From contig CAJQUW010003387.1 in assembly GCA_907163375.1 (NCBI GenBank), positions 248,001-312,000 of the forward strand: DNA of 64,000 bases. Reading direction: 5' to 3'. Below are positions 22,712 to 34,135 of the stretch, one piece after another. Position numbers and translations under genes: made by a program. The first letter of the stretch is position 1. Every line of letters begins with the position of its first letter. The stretch is from Prostheceraeus crozeri. Taxonomy: Eukaryota > Platyhelminthes > Polycladida > Euryleptidae. The notes under the pieces were generated by a model that saw only the letters and a list, made by a program, of their open reading frames with translations, searched no databases and was not told the origin of the DNA.

Positions 22712-25700
22712 CATGAGAATGTGCATGCATATCAGTTTTCACGACGACGTTTCTCGTTGAAAAATCGATCAAAAGTTGATTGTGTCGTGAAAAGAATCAT
22801 AATCAAATGGGAATATGTTGAAATGGTAATACACTGCTTTTAAATTCGTAATTTCTGATTGCTTTGAAAATAGCACGAAAATCTGGTCATGTTGAGACAA
22901 AATAGTTGCATGCTAGAAACTATGAGCATGAAAGAACTTAATTAACGCATTAAAACCATTTCAATTTAGCACTTCAATAGTAGGCTATACTTGTGCTATA
23001 GCATCAATATTTGGATGACAAATAATTGAAAAAAATTTTGAAACAATTGAACATGGTATAAGGCATAAAAAATCTATTCCAGGACTACAAAAAGTTTAGA
23101 TGGAGAATATTTTTATCAATGCGGACAAACTATTGAGCTATTCGATATCTGCTTAAGTTATACAATTTAATCTTTTTTCTGAAAAATGGATCCATCACGG
23201 AAGCTTGTTTAAATAGGTCACTATTTCCATTTCATAAATATTGAACTGAAAACCTGTAGCTAACGCCCATGATATTCAATTAATTTTTTCAGAATTGCTA
23301 CATTTTAGAAAATGATATCGATTTGATATTTCGAGTCGTTTAAGAAAAATGATCAAGCACACAAAAAGGCATATATGCTACACGACGGACTGCACACTGT
23401 AATAAAGATCAGTTATGCGTTGCAGTCCAACAATAGGTTTAGTTTTGCAAAATCAATTATTTTTCATGCCTTACGATTAATATAAAACAATCAAAGTGCA
23501 AACTCATTGCCACTCTTTTATTTCAATTTGTGTTTACTTATTACAAATTATGCATCGCACTTTTCATATCATCGTAGGTCTAGTTATTATGGTCACATGT
23601 TAGTTGTAGGCCCGCATGTCACCATGAATACCTGAAGAGATGCTATCATATAAACGGTAGACAAGATGACATTATGTGTGTGTGTTTGCAGATTGTGATT
23701 TTAACAAAATGAAATTACATGTACGGTGTTAATATTATAGATAATTCAAGCATTCCTGACTATCTTCATCTCATGAACGATTGACAGGCGGTCGGCATTA
23801 GGCTATACTCCGTTTTTATTTGCAGATTGCATTTTTCTAAAAACAGTTACCGGTCCTTGAATATCAAAATAAAATTATTAATAGATACTACAAACATTGA
23901 TTAAAAAATAATTCATAAATTGTTAATGATCACAATTCAACCACTCCTGAATATCTTCATTTGCTATGAAAATTCCTAAGAATAATATCCCTTGCCACAT
24001 TGTCAGAGATGAAATGAGTCAAAAGCAGTTTTCTTAATAGTCTTTACTACAACACCTAAAATTACCATAAATGATTTCTCTTCTAAACTTTGAGTAGGCC
24101 TACCCATAGAATGTTAATTAAGATTAGTTGAGGATGATAATTCTAGCTGCTCTGCACATCAGCACAAAATTTGTCTTCTTTTTACAGGTGCTTATTGCTG
24201 AGGCTGCGCAAACTCGTCGCATCTGTGCATCAATGACTCAATACCTGACCTACGCTTGGCTGTTTTTTCGTCTTGTCTTGTGATATTAACCCCGAAATAC
24301 TGGAATTATTATTTACCCATAAATCTCTCATATATTCGCAACGTCCCACCGATCATCAGATTCGGACAAACGTTTTGTGCTCCAACTGAAGATGTTTTTT
24401 CAGTGACCTTGTATCATCGCTTCAAACTTCATAGTACTAGTGATTGTTTCTCCGTTAAACTGTAAATTTTTCGTGACATCACCTCTATTCTTAAAAATGT
24501 GATGATGATGTCGCGACGGTGTTCGACTCGAAATGACAGTGTTTCAGATGACGTGAAATACGCATTCGGACTGTGGGCATGTTTTCTGGTTGGAAGGATT
24601 TTCAAATGAAGGATGATCAAATCCGGAAAGAGAAATTTTCTTTATGCCGATAACAGTGATTTTCATCAAAATTATTTGTATCTGATCGTTCGATGTGTGC
24701 TACTATATGAACGTCATCCTATACGGTGGTAAAACTTTGTGCATTTTTTAAATACGTATGAAAAATTGTATTTTTGAAGGATATCCATTCCTTCTGCTGT
24801 TTACTTGGGAGAGCAGGGCTCAGTTTTTGTAATCTCTATGAATGCTATCGTACAAAGTATAATTTTAGTAAGAATAATTATTTTACCAAATGTAGGTCTA
24901 ACAAACATTTTCTTACACGATTACTATTACGCGGAAAATCAATCATGCTTGAAATTTGAATTAAGAACAAGAATACACTTCAATCTACAGCATTATATTC
25001 GGTATAGCTCAAAGGGAAGAAGCGTACAGTGCCATAACATATTTGCTCCAGAAGAAAACTCCATAAGCTGAATGAGTGATCAATCGTTTCTTATTATAAT
25101 CTGAAATATCTTTCAACTAAATTTCTGAATAAATTATCATGTTACCCTTCCAGTCGACAATGCTGCATCAAGAAAATATATAAAGAATATTTCAGAGTAA
25201 CATCTTCCGAATAATCGCTTGCACTGCCACTTTAATCGTTTTAAAACATTTCTAGAAAATACACATCTCTGATAGCTTTTTGAATTATAATTTGTTATTC
25301 GATCAGAGCCTTTTTTTGAAAAATACCTTATTTTACTAATTACAAATCACATGTAAAAGCTCTTCTTTCTAATTTTTTATTCCATAAATTCATTAGAAAT
25401 GTTTTTTGAATCGGAGATTGAAAACTGTGTTAGAGACTGATTCATTTGTGTTTCATTAATTCACGTTATGCATGAATTTTCCTTGTGTCTTCAATACATT
25501 GCTATAAACATGATGTTGATTTTATACACGGTTATTTAATTTGCATTTGAATGCCTCTGTGACATGTGCAATTTTATATCGAAGATAATGTATGGCCTTG
25601 CGCCACATCTATGGAGTGACTGGAATTTGCCAGGGATGTAATGAATGTATTTCAAGTTGTAAAGTGTGCATGTTCGTAAATTTTACAATGTTGTATTCAT

Positions 25701-25850
25701 TCAACATGTAGACTTTATCAATCCACGAAAAAATGTGCTGTGAACCTACAATACAGATTGTACAATGATACTAGCATCCCTGATTAATTTCATCTATTCG
25801 ATGGTAAAATTATAGATGTCACATGATTTAATCATTGATATTTCATTGAC
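22712..25850. other. No recognised gene inside the 5.7-kb interval
   Basis: Only short open frames occur, the longest under 90 codons, none with a known motif. If the interval is one transposon, this part does not encode a recognisable transposase. Confidence 0.4.
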
Positions 25851-26499
25851 AAAACATGCATGTCTCATAGATATAACATGGATGTCTCATGGATAAAACA
25901 TGCATGAAAATCATGGGAATCATGCATGTTTTATCCAAAAACGGGCATCTAGGGACGAATTCAGAATCACTTCACACTTAATAGCTTTGTCACGAAGCAG
26001 ACAGGAAGGGATGTGAACTACACGTTTTTGTGGCTGCCCAATCTCATATTTTCCATTTTGTTGCAAAGCTTAGCATCGAAGTCTTTATCTAATCATCAAA
26101 GCATTAAGGAGAAATATTCAAAATTTGCTTAGTCGGTCTTCATATCTCTTTTATCTTAGCCGCCAAATGTCTCTGAAGTTAATGGGGTTTCTAATTCTCT
26201 CCATGAAGGTTATTTTACAAACCCGCTTCCTTCGCAGTTTTCTCTAGACATGCATTGATAGGCGCAATATTCAAAGAGCAGTTCTTATATAATGATTAAC
26301 AAATGCAACGTACAAATTGCGCAGGATGCTTGAAACCATAAGTAGATCAACAACTCATTGAGCAAGGGTCTTAATCATCAAAAGGCAGTTGATTTTATCT
26401 AAAACACTCTTTCAAAATCATCATCCAATGATGGTTTTAAAAAATACCATGTTGTAGCTTTGGGAAAGTTGTCAACACACGCATGCAAGATATATACCG

Positions 26500-27502
26500 A
26501 CTGCATGAATACTTGTACTTGTACTTACTTTGTACTTATTGTCGAAAACCAGTAGGGTGGTGGCTGACAATGGGTAAGTTTGCGACGTCCCCAATGAAGG
26601 CTCTCCACATTGGTCGGTCTTGTGCCATATCCACAGCAGCATCTAAACATCGTTATCGTGGTCTTGTTCTTATGCCACCAAGATTGAGATCAACAGAAAT
26701 ATGTCTCTCCCATGATAAGCGAGGAGCATTTCTGAGGCATCTCCATAATTCAGGGCGTTCAGAAAACAGAATTCTCCGTGGGATTCGAGAATTCGGCATA
26801 CGTGCAACATGTCCGAACCACCGCAATCTTGAGCTTCGAATGAGTTGGGCTATTATCGGTTGGTTGCCGCACTCTCCGCGGATTTTCTGATTTGGCAACA
26901 TGTCCCGAATGCTTGTGCCTAAGATCTTCCGGAGGCAGCTCATTTGAAAGACTTCAAGTTTTTGTAGATCGGCAACTGTGTACATCCACGTTTCGGCTCC
27001 ATACAATAGGACAGGTAGGATGGCACTGTTGAAGACCCGCATCTTTGTTTTCTTTGGTATGTCCGTTCTGTGAAACATGGACTTGTCCAAACGACTAAAA
27101 TGACTCATTGATTTTCCAATGCGCGTCATCACTTCTGCCCCGCACGAGTTAGTGTCCGCTGAGAAGATTGAACCCAGTTAAGTAAAACCATCCACTTGCT
27201 CTACTGATTCTCCATTCAAATGTAGGTTTAGGTCCGCAGATGCCATGACTTTTGTTTTCTTAGTATTGATCGTCAGACCAAGAAAGGAAGCAAGCTTATC
27301 CAGACGATTGAGGAGCAGCTGTGCATCTTCCTCCTTCTCTCCAAGATAGACAATATCATCGGCGCAGTCGAGATCTGTTGCGCTTTGAGTTTCAATGAAA
27401 GTGAGCCCCTTTAATTCATTAACTGCCTTCCGCAGGATGAAGTCCAGGACCACGTTGAAGAGGCATGGTGAGATGACACAACCCTGCCGCACACCGGTGC
27501 CT
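26500..27502 (-). pseudogene. LINE (non-LTR) reverse transcriptase, 3' portion, two nonsense codons
   Basis: Minus strand, reading from 27502 down. It begins GTGVRQGCVISPCLFN (RT motif B), then LDCADDIVYL, the catalytic YADD with Tyr replaced by Cys, then INTKKTKVM and HLNGESVEQVDGF. A TAA at 27178-27180 replaces the residue before LGSIFSAD. The thumb region follows (AILPVLLYGAETW, LEVFQMSCLRKILG, LRWFGHVARMP). A second TAA near 26650 precedes MAQDRPMWRAFIG. It ends in an irregular TACTTG repeat (26502-26540), a typical short tandem LINE tail. The 5' part, including the endonuclease and RT motif A, is missing after a stop just upstream. The clade is not assigned. Confidence 0.85.
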
Positions 27503-28051
27503 TAACAAACCGTGACATGAATACAAAGTATGCATAGTACTGTATTGGACTGTGACACGTAGTTGCTGTTTTGTAATCATGTTACTGATTGTCACGTATG
27601 TTACTGACGGCGCAGTCATGAATGATGTACAAGGTGCTATCACACTTGAGAGCGTATAGCGCCGGTGTTATGATATTCTTTCCTCCTTATCTAAATTGTT
27701 GGGCGGAAAAAGTGAAAGCCACTTATCCTCGGTGAATTGGCAAAAGGTCTTCTATGCAAAATTTCCATTTTTCAGGAGAACGTTATTTCTTTTTTTTTCA
27801 AAGCGTTGCACAATATTGAAAGTAATGAAATAGCCAAGTGTTGTCATTTAACGTTGTCATCAAAAATTGCTGCAGAATTGTTTTATTGTAGATTGTCCTC
27901 TACAGTTCTGGAGGTCCCCTTCGGCACATATACCCTTTTGCATCCCTGCTATATAGGTGTATGGCATGGTATAGCATGTATTTCTTGAAATAATGAAAAT
28001 CACATAAAATACAGGTTGATACGTGGTACAATTTTGAAAAAAACGAATAAG

Positions 28052-28498
28052 TCAAAATATAGAAAAATAAGTCAATGAGTAAATTAAGTTCTCACTAATA
28101 GCACAGCAGTATGGAACAAACGTGTTGAAGCGGCTGGCACTCCGCAAAGCTGTCTGAATAAAGCGGTTGGATCTCGATGATCGCTGTGGCATGATGTCAT
28201 ATAGGATATGTTGGCAATCGCTTGAAGATTCCTGGAACAAACGAAGAGCCGCCGCGAGGTGACGTTGTTTTAAGTAGGGAAAACCCCCACATTCACAGTC
28301 GGATGTTCGAAAAGACAGATGAAGAGAACAAATAAACCTATGCTCACGTTTCTGAAATTGCTCAAGCTGATATTCGAGAGAAACAGGAAGAGTCACAAAA
28401 ACACAAGATGCGTATACTCGAAAATGCTTCTTATAAGCGAGTGATAAAGTAGTCATATAAGTCAGTTCTTGCGGGAAAATGAGAGATTTCAGTGCCAT
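28052..28498 (-). pseudogene. LINE ORF2 C-terminal fragment
   Basis: The 148-codon minus-strand frame has the pattern seen after reverse transcriptase in CR1/jockey-type LINEs: YASCVF, then LEYQLEQFQKREHRFI (the LExxQKRAxRxI block), LKQRHLAAALRLFQ, and near the end IMPQRSSRSNRFIQ with SRFNTFVPYC (resembling PPRSSRSHR...RFxNSFIP). No catalytic RT motif is included. The sequence differs from the 26.5 kb and 58 kb LINEs, so it is a third lineage. Its ATG is simply internal to the homology. Confidence 0.65.
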
Positions 28499-28764
28499 AC
28501 ATTCTCTGGTTCGCCGTTTTCAGAAGTGCATTTGTATGAGTGTCTCAACTGAGCCTGTTATTTAAATGCACACATAAGTGTACATAACACCTTTTGAATT
28601 TAGACCGACCGATATGCTGTTTTTTTCGGAGAAAGTTAAAGGAGAATATAAAAATACTACATATTCAAAAATCTATCAGCAAGGCGAATTGAAAATTCAA
28701 TACTTCCATTTGATACAACATACCTAATAAATGATTCAAAATACATGCACATTAAAAAGGACAT

Positions 28765-29030
28765 CGTGATAGTGTCTCTGTTTTGAGCTGCCTCTTCCGC
28801 GCACCTTCTCCATGTCTTCTTCGGTCTTCCTCAGTCTCTTTCCATCCACTTCCTTCACAAGGCAACCTTCTTCCATTTTATAAACATGGCCGAACCACCT
28901 GAGTCTTCTCTGTCTGATCTTCTCAGCTGGGCCAACTATTTTCCTGCTATTTCTCTGCTACCTCCGCCCTCCTGTCTCTCCATCCTGCATCTCCCTCCTG
29001 CGATAGCTCTCAGCATTCTTGTGTAGAAGA
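28765..29030 (-). pseudogene. LINE ORF2 C-terminal fragment (LRWFGHV type)
   Basis: On the minus strand one frame reads KIRQRRLRWFGHVYKMEE, followed by LVKEVDGKRLRKTEEDMEKV. This is the widespread LINE tail pattern IRxRRLRWFGHVxRM...GRPxxxW. The frame immediately upstream is out of phase (stop, then KIVGPAE), implying a frameshift. No RT motifs adjoin it. The tail of 26.7 kb shares LRWFGHV but differs otherwise. Confidence 0.6.
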
Positions 29031-29723
29031 TTCGTAGAATATTAAGCACAATATAGAGAGTTATTCCAAAATCCATTCAGCTCCAATCAGCAAAGCAGTA
29101 AATAACTGCAAATTGTCAGCACATCCATAAATAGCTATTAAAAGGGCAACTAAATATATCCAGAGACTTCGGGACCCTAGTCATTCTTGATTTTGTTAAT
29201 CGAACGGACATTTGATTGAGATCTATTTTAATCTATTTTATCGCTCTGCAGTCGGGACTCCAGTATCTACGACTGATTATGATCATCGAACGTGGACAAA
29301 TTAATTTTAATCCATTTACAAAGCGCATATATAGTTCTGTGATCGGGAAAGCAGTATACAAGTATGGCTGGTTTATTCCGCTAGTTGCCGGTTTTCGAAA
29401 TTAGATGAAAGCCATTAAGGGTAGCAGAGATACCACTTCCATTTTACGAAAGTGGTTTATGAAAAAGAATGAAATAATCAGTCACATGAGGCCTTTTGCC
29501 GGTTACTAAAATGGAAAGTCGACACACAAGGCATTTTGCATTTTCTAAATTTAAGCAAAATTGTTGATCGAATTTGAAGATATCCTCCTGGGACCTGATG
29601 TAAAATACAATTTAGAGCATTTCTAAGTTAAAAAGTCATTTTTGAAAATTTTGGCCATAAGGGTTTTTGCCGATACACCGGCGTTATATTACTGAATTTC
29701 CCTCTCGGAAAAAGAGAGGCAAA

Positions 29724-29999
29724 TCATCTTTCTACAAACCATAATATCAATCTTATAATCCGTCTCTTATAATAGTTTCTCAGAAGCCGCAAGCTTTGAT
29801 ATCTCAGTTTGGTATCTTCAGTTTGAGTCTTAGAAAGTTCAAGGTCAAGCATTTTTATGATTTTTATTCCAATTTTAGAGCAGACATCTTCCAGAGTAGG
29901 CAGAGATGTGATATTCCTCTTAGCTGGCAGTTTGTACGAGTTGCTGCTGAAGATAATAAAAACGTCATGACAACCGCTGTTACTGCTGCAGATAAACAA
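29724..29999 (-). repeat. Repeat M, copy 1 (inverted partner at 31443)
   Basis: The first ~41 codons (29877-29999, minus strand) align without indels to 31443-31565 on the plus strand: both read MFICS.N.GC.DVFII, ..SNS.KLPAKR.I, and LPTLE.VCS. The nucleotide match is also high (CTGCCAGCTAAGAGGA, GACGTTTTTATTATCT). The maintained frame might reflect former coding sequence, but I recognise no protein family. The downstream part resembles a relic near 2035-2100. Confidence 0.55.
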
Positions 30000-30481
30000 A
30001 CAGACTGACCTGATTGTAAAATGTGATTCATAGAATTTCTTTTAGTACAAAACGGTCTCAGTCATTTGATTGTTTTAGGATCTAGCAGCATATACCTAAT
30101 CGGTGTCTGGTCGAGCAGTTAAAATTCCCTTCAACAAAAATTTATTGTCTCTGAAAGTTAATCATGAAGCTAACTTCAAAAAGAATAAAAAACACAACAG
30201 AGAGATAGAGAAGATTCGGGTAAGTCGACAAAGAATGTTTCCCGTACCTAAGTAATGGATTTCTGTTTAAATGCAGCAGTCCTGTGTGAAAATTGAGCGC
30301 AATGAGTCCATGAGAAACCGACAAACCAATTAGACAATTAGATTCTATTTGTCGATAGTTCAGAAACGGCTTTAGAAATCATTGGTCACGCGGTCTGATT
30401 ACTATGATTCATACAACTCATAAATGGAGGAAGTAATGTCAGTTTGGCAGAAAAATCTGGGTGACAAAAGTCGGTTACACC

Positions 30482-31000
30482 CACAGAATTAGATAGGTCG
30501 TCTCTTCTTCTGTTTGACTAGAAAGGTAATATTGGAACATGTAACGTTAATGAAATAGCACAATCTGCTGACATAATACCATAGCAATCAAACAATGATT
30601 AGCCAGTTCAACATTAAACACGCCAAATTGTGTGATATTTCAGTGATTGTTATCAACCGGATACACAACAAAGAGACACAGTCGATGTCAAGTTCTTCAT
30701 AGAAGTTTGTGACGTTTTTTGTGCGCGTTCTAACTTTTTTAATAATGATCGGAGGGCCCAACATTATCGAGAAAACTTGTACGCAATGATCTGAATTCTT
30801 CGAATCTGAAGGAATCGTGACGATCGGAGCATTTTGAAAGAAATCACAGCAATCTGCAAGCGATGCGAGACAAATTTTCCTATCTCTGTAAGGCATTGAA
30901 GTATCCTTTTTGCCCACTTATTAAGTTGCTGCATGTGCCATCGTTTTGAATCAGTTTGCACTTCTAGCAAAATGACATGCTAAAGCAATCTAATTCTGTG
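30482..31000 (+). mobile_element. hAT-type MITE 'CACAGAATTAG', copy 4
   Basis: 519 bp, CACAGAATTAGA...TCTAATTCTGTG. Flanks GTTACACC and TTTATACC match at 6 of 8. It is very close to copies 1 and 5 through GATCGGAGGGCCCAACATTA and ATCTGAATTCTTCGAATCTG. It lies between the two inverted copies of repeat M. Confidence 0.87.
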
Positions 31001-31442
31001 TTTATACCTCTCTCGATTAAACTCGCGCTTCGCGCTCATGTAATCGCTCTTGGTGTAACCTTTAACTGTCCATTCTTGTCCCACTAACTTATGCAAACCG
31101 AAATCTGTTGGTAGAAATAAATTCTGAAAATAAGACTTTTATTAAATAGATACTGAACCGATTCAAGGCAGATCATAATTAGCGTTGATCTGATGAGATG
31201 AAATGGTTCGCTAGAACTAAGACAGTCAGCAAGAATGACTGAAACGCATCATGCACGCTAGTGATGTGGATACCGTTTACACTTGTCTAAATACAAGTGA
31301 AGCAAGAAGTCGAACTGAAGAAGAAATGAGAATTGTCTATCTCAATTCACTATCCTCTGCTAAATTCCCGTCTTTATAAAATATAACGTATTGCGCCTTT
31401 TATAAATTCTATAAATCTCAATTTACAATCAGGACAGCCTGT

Positions 31443-31589
31443 TTGTTCATCTGCAGCATTAACATCGGTTGTCAGGACGTTTTTATTATCTCTGACAGCA
31501 ATTCGGGCAAGCTGCCAGCTAAGAGGAGGATATCATATCTGCCAACTCTGGAAGAAGTCTGCTCTGGAAGAATCAAAGTCATAAGATTT
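31443..31589 (+). repeat. Repeat M, copy 2
   Basis: Inverted partner of 29724-29999; the shared reading frame is described there. It is followed directly by the outer end of the Penelope-palindrome left arm (from ~31590). Confidence 0.55.
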
Positions 31590-31663
31590 CATAGCATTTT
31601 AGCGAAGCTTGGATTTTATCGGTCCCATGTCTCAGCTAACTGTGCGGCACGAACTGAATTTCA
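31590..31663 (-). repeat. Outer piece of Penelope left arm, cut off by the Sola-like insertion
   Basis: GAAGCTTGGATTTTATCGGT and GTGCGGCACGAACTGAATTT match, in reverse complement, 42849-42930 at the outer end of the right arm. This copy lacks ~17 bp present on the right (TTCCCTTCGGAACAGAG-like). The homology resumes at 38154, on the far side of the transposon. Confidence 0.8.
31660..31663 (+). repeat. 4-bp target-site duplication, left (TTCA)
   Basis: TTCA immediately precedes GGGTGAATTCAGC. The identical TTCA follows the right terminus at 38154-38157. The empty site at 42848-42851 (minus strand) has a single TTCA. Confidence 0.9.
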
Positions 31664-32041
31664 GGGTGAATTCAGCTAGAACTCCCGATTTGATGTCTTC
31701 TGCTGCTCAAATATAAAATAATGTTATTATGACTGCAAAATTTTTTCACTGATTAATATCAGTTCAAATTGCTTAGGTACAAATATTCTTTTTTCTCAGT
31801 TATCACTTCTTTGAGCAGTAATACATGATCAAAATCCAAGAACATGCCAAAAACAAGTGTCTTCAATGCGACAAGGGTATCTTTCGACAATTTCTACGGG
31901 TTGATAGTTGAAATTTGCTGCTTGATGATTTACTAATATATTACTCAGTAGAAATATATATTTCTAAAAATATAAATTCCGTTCATTGCAGTTGTATACT
32001 TAGTGCATGCCACCACAAAAATACATGTCCTCGAAAATATA

Positions 32042-32443
32042 TGTTCCTTAACCGACGCTATTAAACAATGAAAGAAAAATGATATTTTGAAGTATTTTGG
32101 AATGATGCAGTAGTCTATATAAGTTATGAAAACATAATAAAATATGAATGCCGAAACTATAAAGGAAATTTCCCTATTTTGAAGATTTTGTCATTTGTCG
32201 TTCTGATTTTGACCACAAAATGTCCCTTAACCGACGCCGATGTTAAATCATTTTTAGAGTTAACTGCTAAGTTTGTAATTGATATACACTTATTATGTGA
32301 TTGAGATAAAATATGTGTTCGAAATGAGACAAAAAGAATAGCAATTAAACACCTCTTGCAGTCAACAATATCGCAAAACATTCACAAAACGTCCATTAAC
32401 CGACGCCGTCGGTTAAGGAATAAATGGCGTCGGTTAAGGGACA
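32042..32443. repeat. 5' subterminal iterons TGTCCCTTAACCGACGCC
   Basis: Copies occur at 32042-32059 and 32390-32407 (imperfect) and at 32220-32237 (perfect), all in direct orientation, and in inverted orientation at 32405-32420 (partial) and 32426-32443 (perfect complement). The third and fourth overlap to form a palindrome centred on GCC. The same 18-mer forms a tandem array at the 3' end. Such end-biased repeats are typically transposase-binding sites; this role is inferred. Confidence 0.85.
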
Positions 32444-32850
32444 TGTTATACGATAGAAATCTCTAGATTCGTTAATTGAATCTTATGTTGACTAATCTTC
32501 TAGATTCGTTAACTGAATCATTTGAAGTTTTCTGTCAGAATGTTTTGAAAATACAGAGCAAGTCAAGTCGGTCATGGACTCGTAGACATGGGGTATACTA
32601 TCTAGGAATTCATGAGTCTCCATAAACGCAAGACGTGATGACGTAACATTCAGATTTCCGACAAGTTGGTTCGTCGAATTGTAGCTCAACTAGTCAATTA
32701 GTGCTTCTTTTTTTCCGCCTCCGACGCCCACTATCTGCAACAGTCACAAAATATCTTTGACATGATGAAGATATTGATGTGCGCGCGCACATTTTCTCAG
32801 CTCGTTAGGACATAATCATGAGTCACTGTCGAGTTTGGGAAAAACATCAA

Positions 32851-32927
32851 TATAAAGATATCTTAAGATTCAAGCGTCACAAATTGACGGTCTGCTCTCG
32901 ATTGCATAGTGAAGCTCACAAGCAGGG
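32851..32927 (+). promoter_or_regulatory. Possible TATA box and 5' non-coding exon of the transposase gene
   Basis: TATAAAGATA at 32851 lies about 75 bp upstream of a strong 5' splice site, GCAGGG|GTAAGTA at 32927/32928. The coding ATG at 34136 is preceded directly by an acceptor (TTCTAACAG), so an upstream non-coding exon is needed. This is the best candidate, giving a 1,208-bp first intron. Prediction only. Confidence 0.45.
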
Positions 32928-34135
32928 GTAAGTAAATGACTATCATCACGTTTCATTTTGCTTTGATATTCCTTTGATGATGCAAACTCAGTATTAATCC
33001 TAAGATCTTCCTTTCGGTGCTGCAGATTTCATAAGGTAGATGAATAAAATCGATCCTTCTTTTTCTTACCAAAGTTGAAGCTATTCATAGACAAAGAAAC
33101 ATATAGTCTTGCATCATCAAAAGGTACTTTTGAGACCATTGTTGTCTCTTTCTTTTCGATGTAATTCCTTAACCCGGTTCTTGGGGGTAGGAACTTCTCC
33201 ACACCTTCTTTAAGTTAGCTGACTTGTTTTAATAAGGAATGATTATCAGCTAGATGAATTGATGTTTAAATTTCTTTGCTGTTAAGGATTTAAATAGGTT
33301 GATAGTTCACCTATCAGAATTTAAGTAAGACTGAATTTAAGTAAGATTTAAGTCATTTTTCATTGAAATTGCTTAAGTTGATAAATAATCCATTGTGTAA
33401 CTTAAAGCATCGTCAAATCGTCGTAAAGTAGGCTTACGTCTCTATTCTTATACGTTGGAAATGAGTAAAATTTCAGTGCGCGATTTTCTAAGTAGCCTAT
33501 AAAGATAGTGCCTGAATAAACGATACATAGGCCTAACCTCCTTTTATCACTTAGTAGGTCATTATCAGCTTCAAATTATCTATGCATAATCCAAGAATTT
33601 GAATTTAACCCTAACAGAGGTTAATCATAGAAAGTCTACAGCCATAGAAGGAGGTTATGCCACATATTGGAATCATTGACATCTTTGACGTCTCGCGCCA
33701 AGGACATTCTGTGCCAATAATTCCAATATTCGTACTACATGTATATCTATCACATAAAACGCATGACATAAGACATAGCCTAAAACTCAGCTGTAAGTAT
33801 CTTTGTTATTAACTGATAATTGGATATATTTTGGAAGTTAAGTTAAGTAAAATTTATGTAAATATTAGAACATAACGTCGATGTATCTCAGGTATTTATT
33901 GCGAAGACTACTTTTTATCTCTTTGATGTCTTATTATTGATAGGCTTGTCTACATAATGTCGTAATGTCGCAAGTTTCTCGTTCGTGTCATAATTAATCA
34001 TCATGTCTACTAATGATATGTAAATTAAAATGTCTAATTAATAAGTACCTACATACTGTAAGCGATGAGTATATTTACAACCTTTCTATGAAAGTAGTAG
34101 TAACTGAACATTTACTAGACTTCCTCTTCTAACAG

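Larger units (their letters stand above)
20217..25954. mobile_element. 5.7-kb interval with perfect 31-bp inverted termini
   Basis: 20217-20247 (starting CCCTAGATGCCCGTTTTTGG) and 25924-25954 are perfect reverse complements over 31 bp. Just inside the right end the word ACATGCATG recurs several times (25850-25930), and ATGCATG also lies near the left end. This suggests a DNA transposon, but no transposase is recognisable inside, no clear target duplication flanks it (only AC on both sides), and it contains a later hAT MITE (21325). Alternatively these are ends of two separate small elements of one family in opposite orientation. Confidence 0.5.

Noticed and set aside
26483..26890. 135-codon plus-strand frame
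   Set aside because: It is antisense to the LINE RT remnant, whose minus-strand frame has clear motifs.
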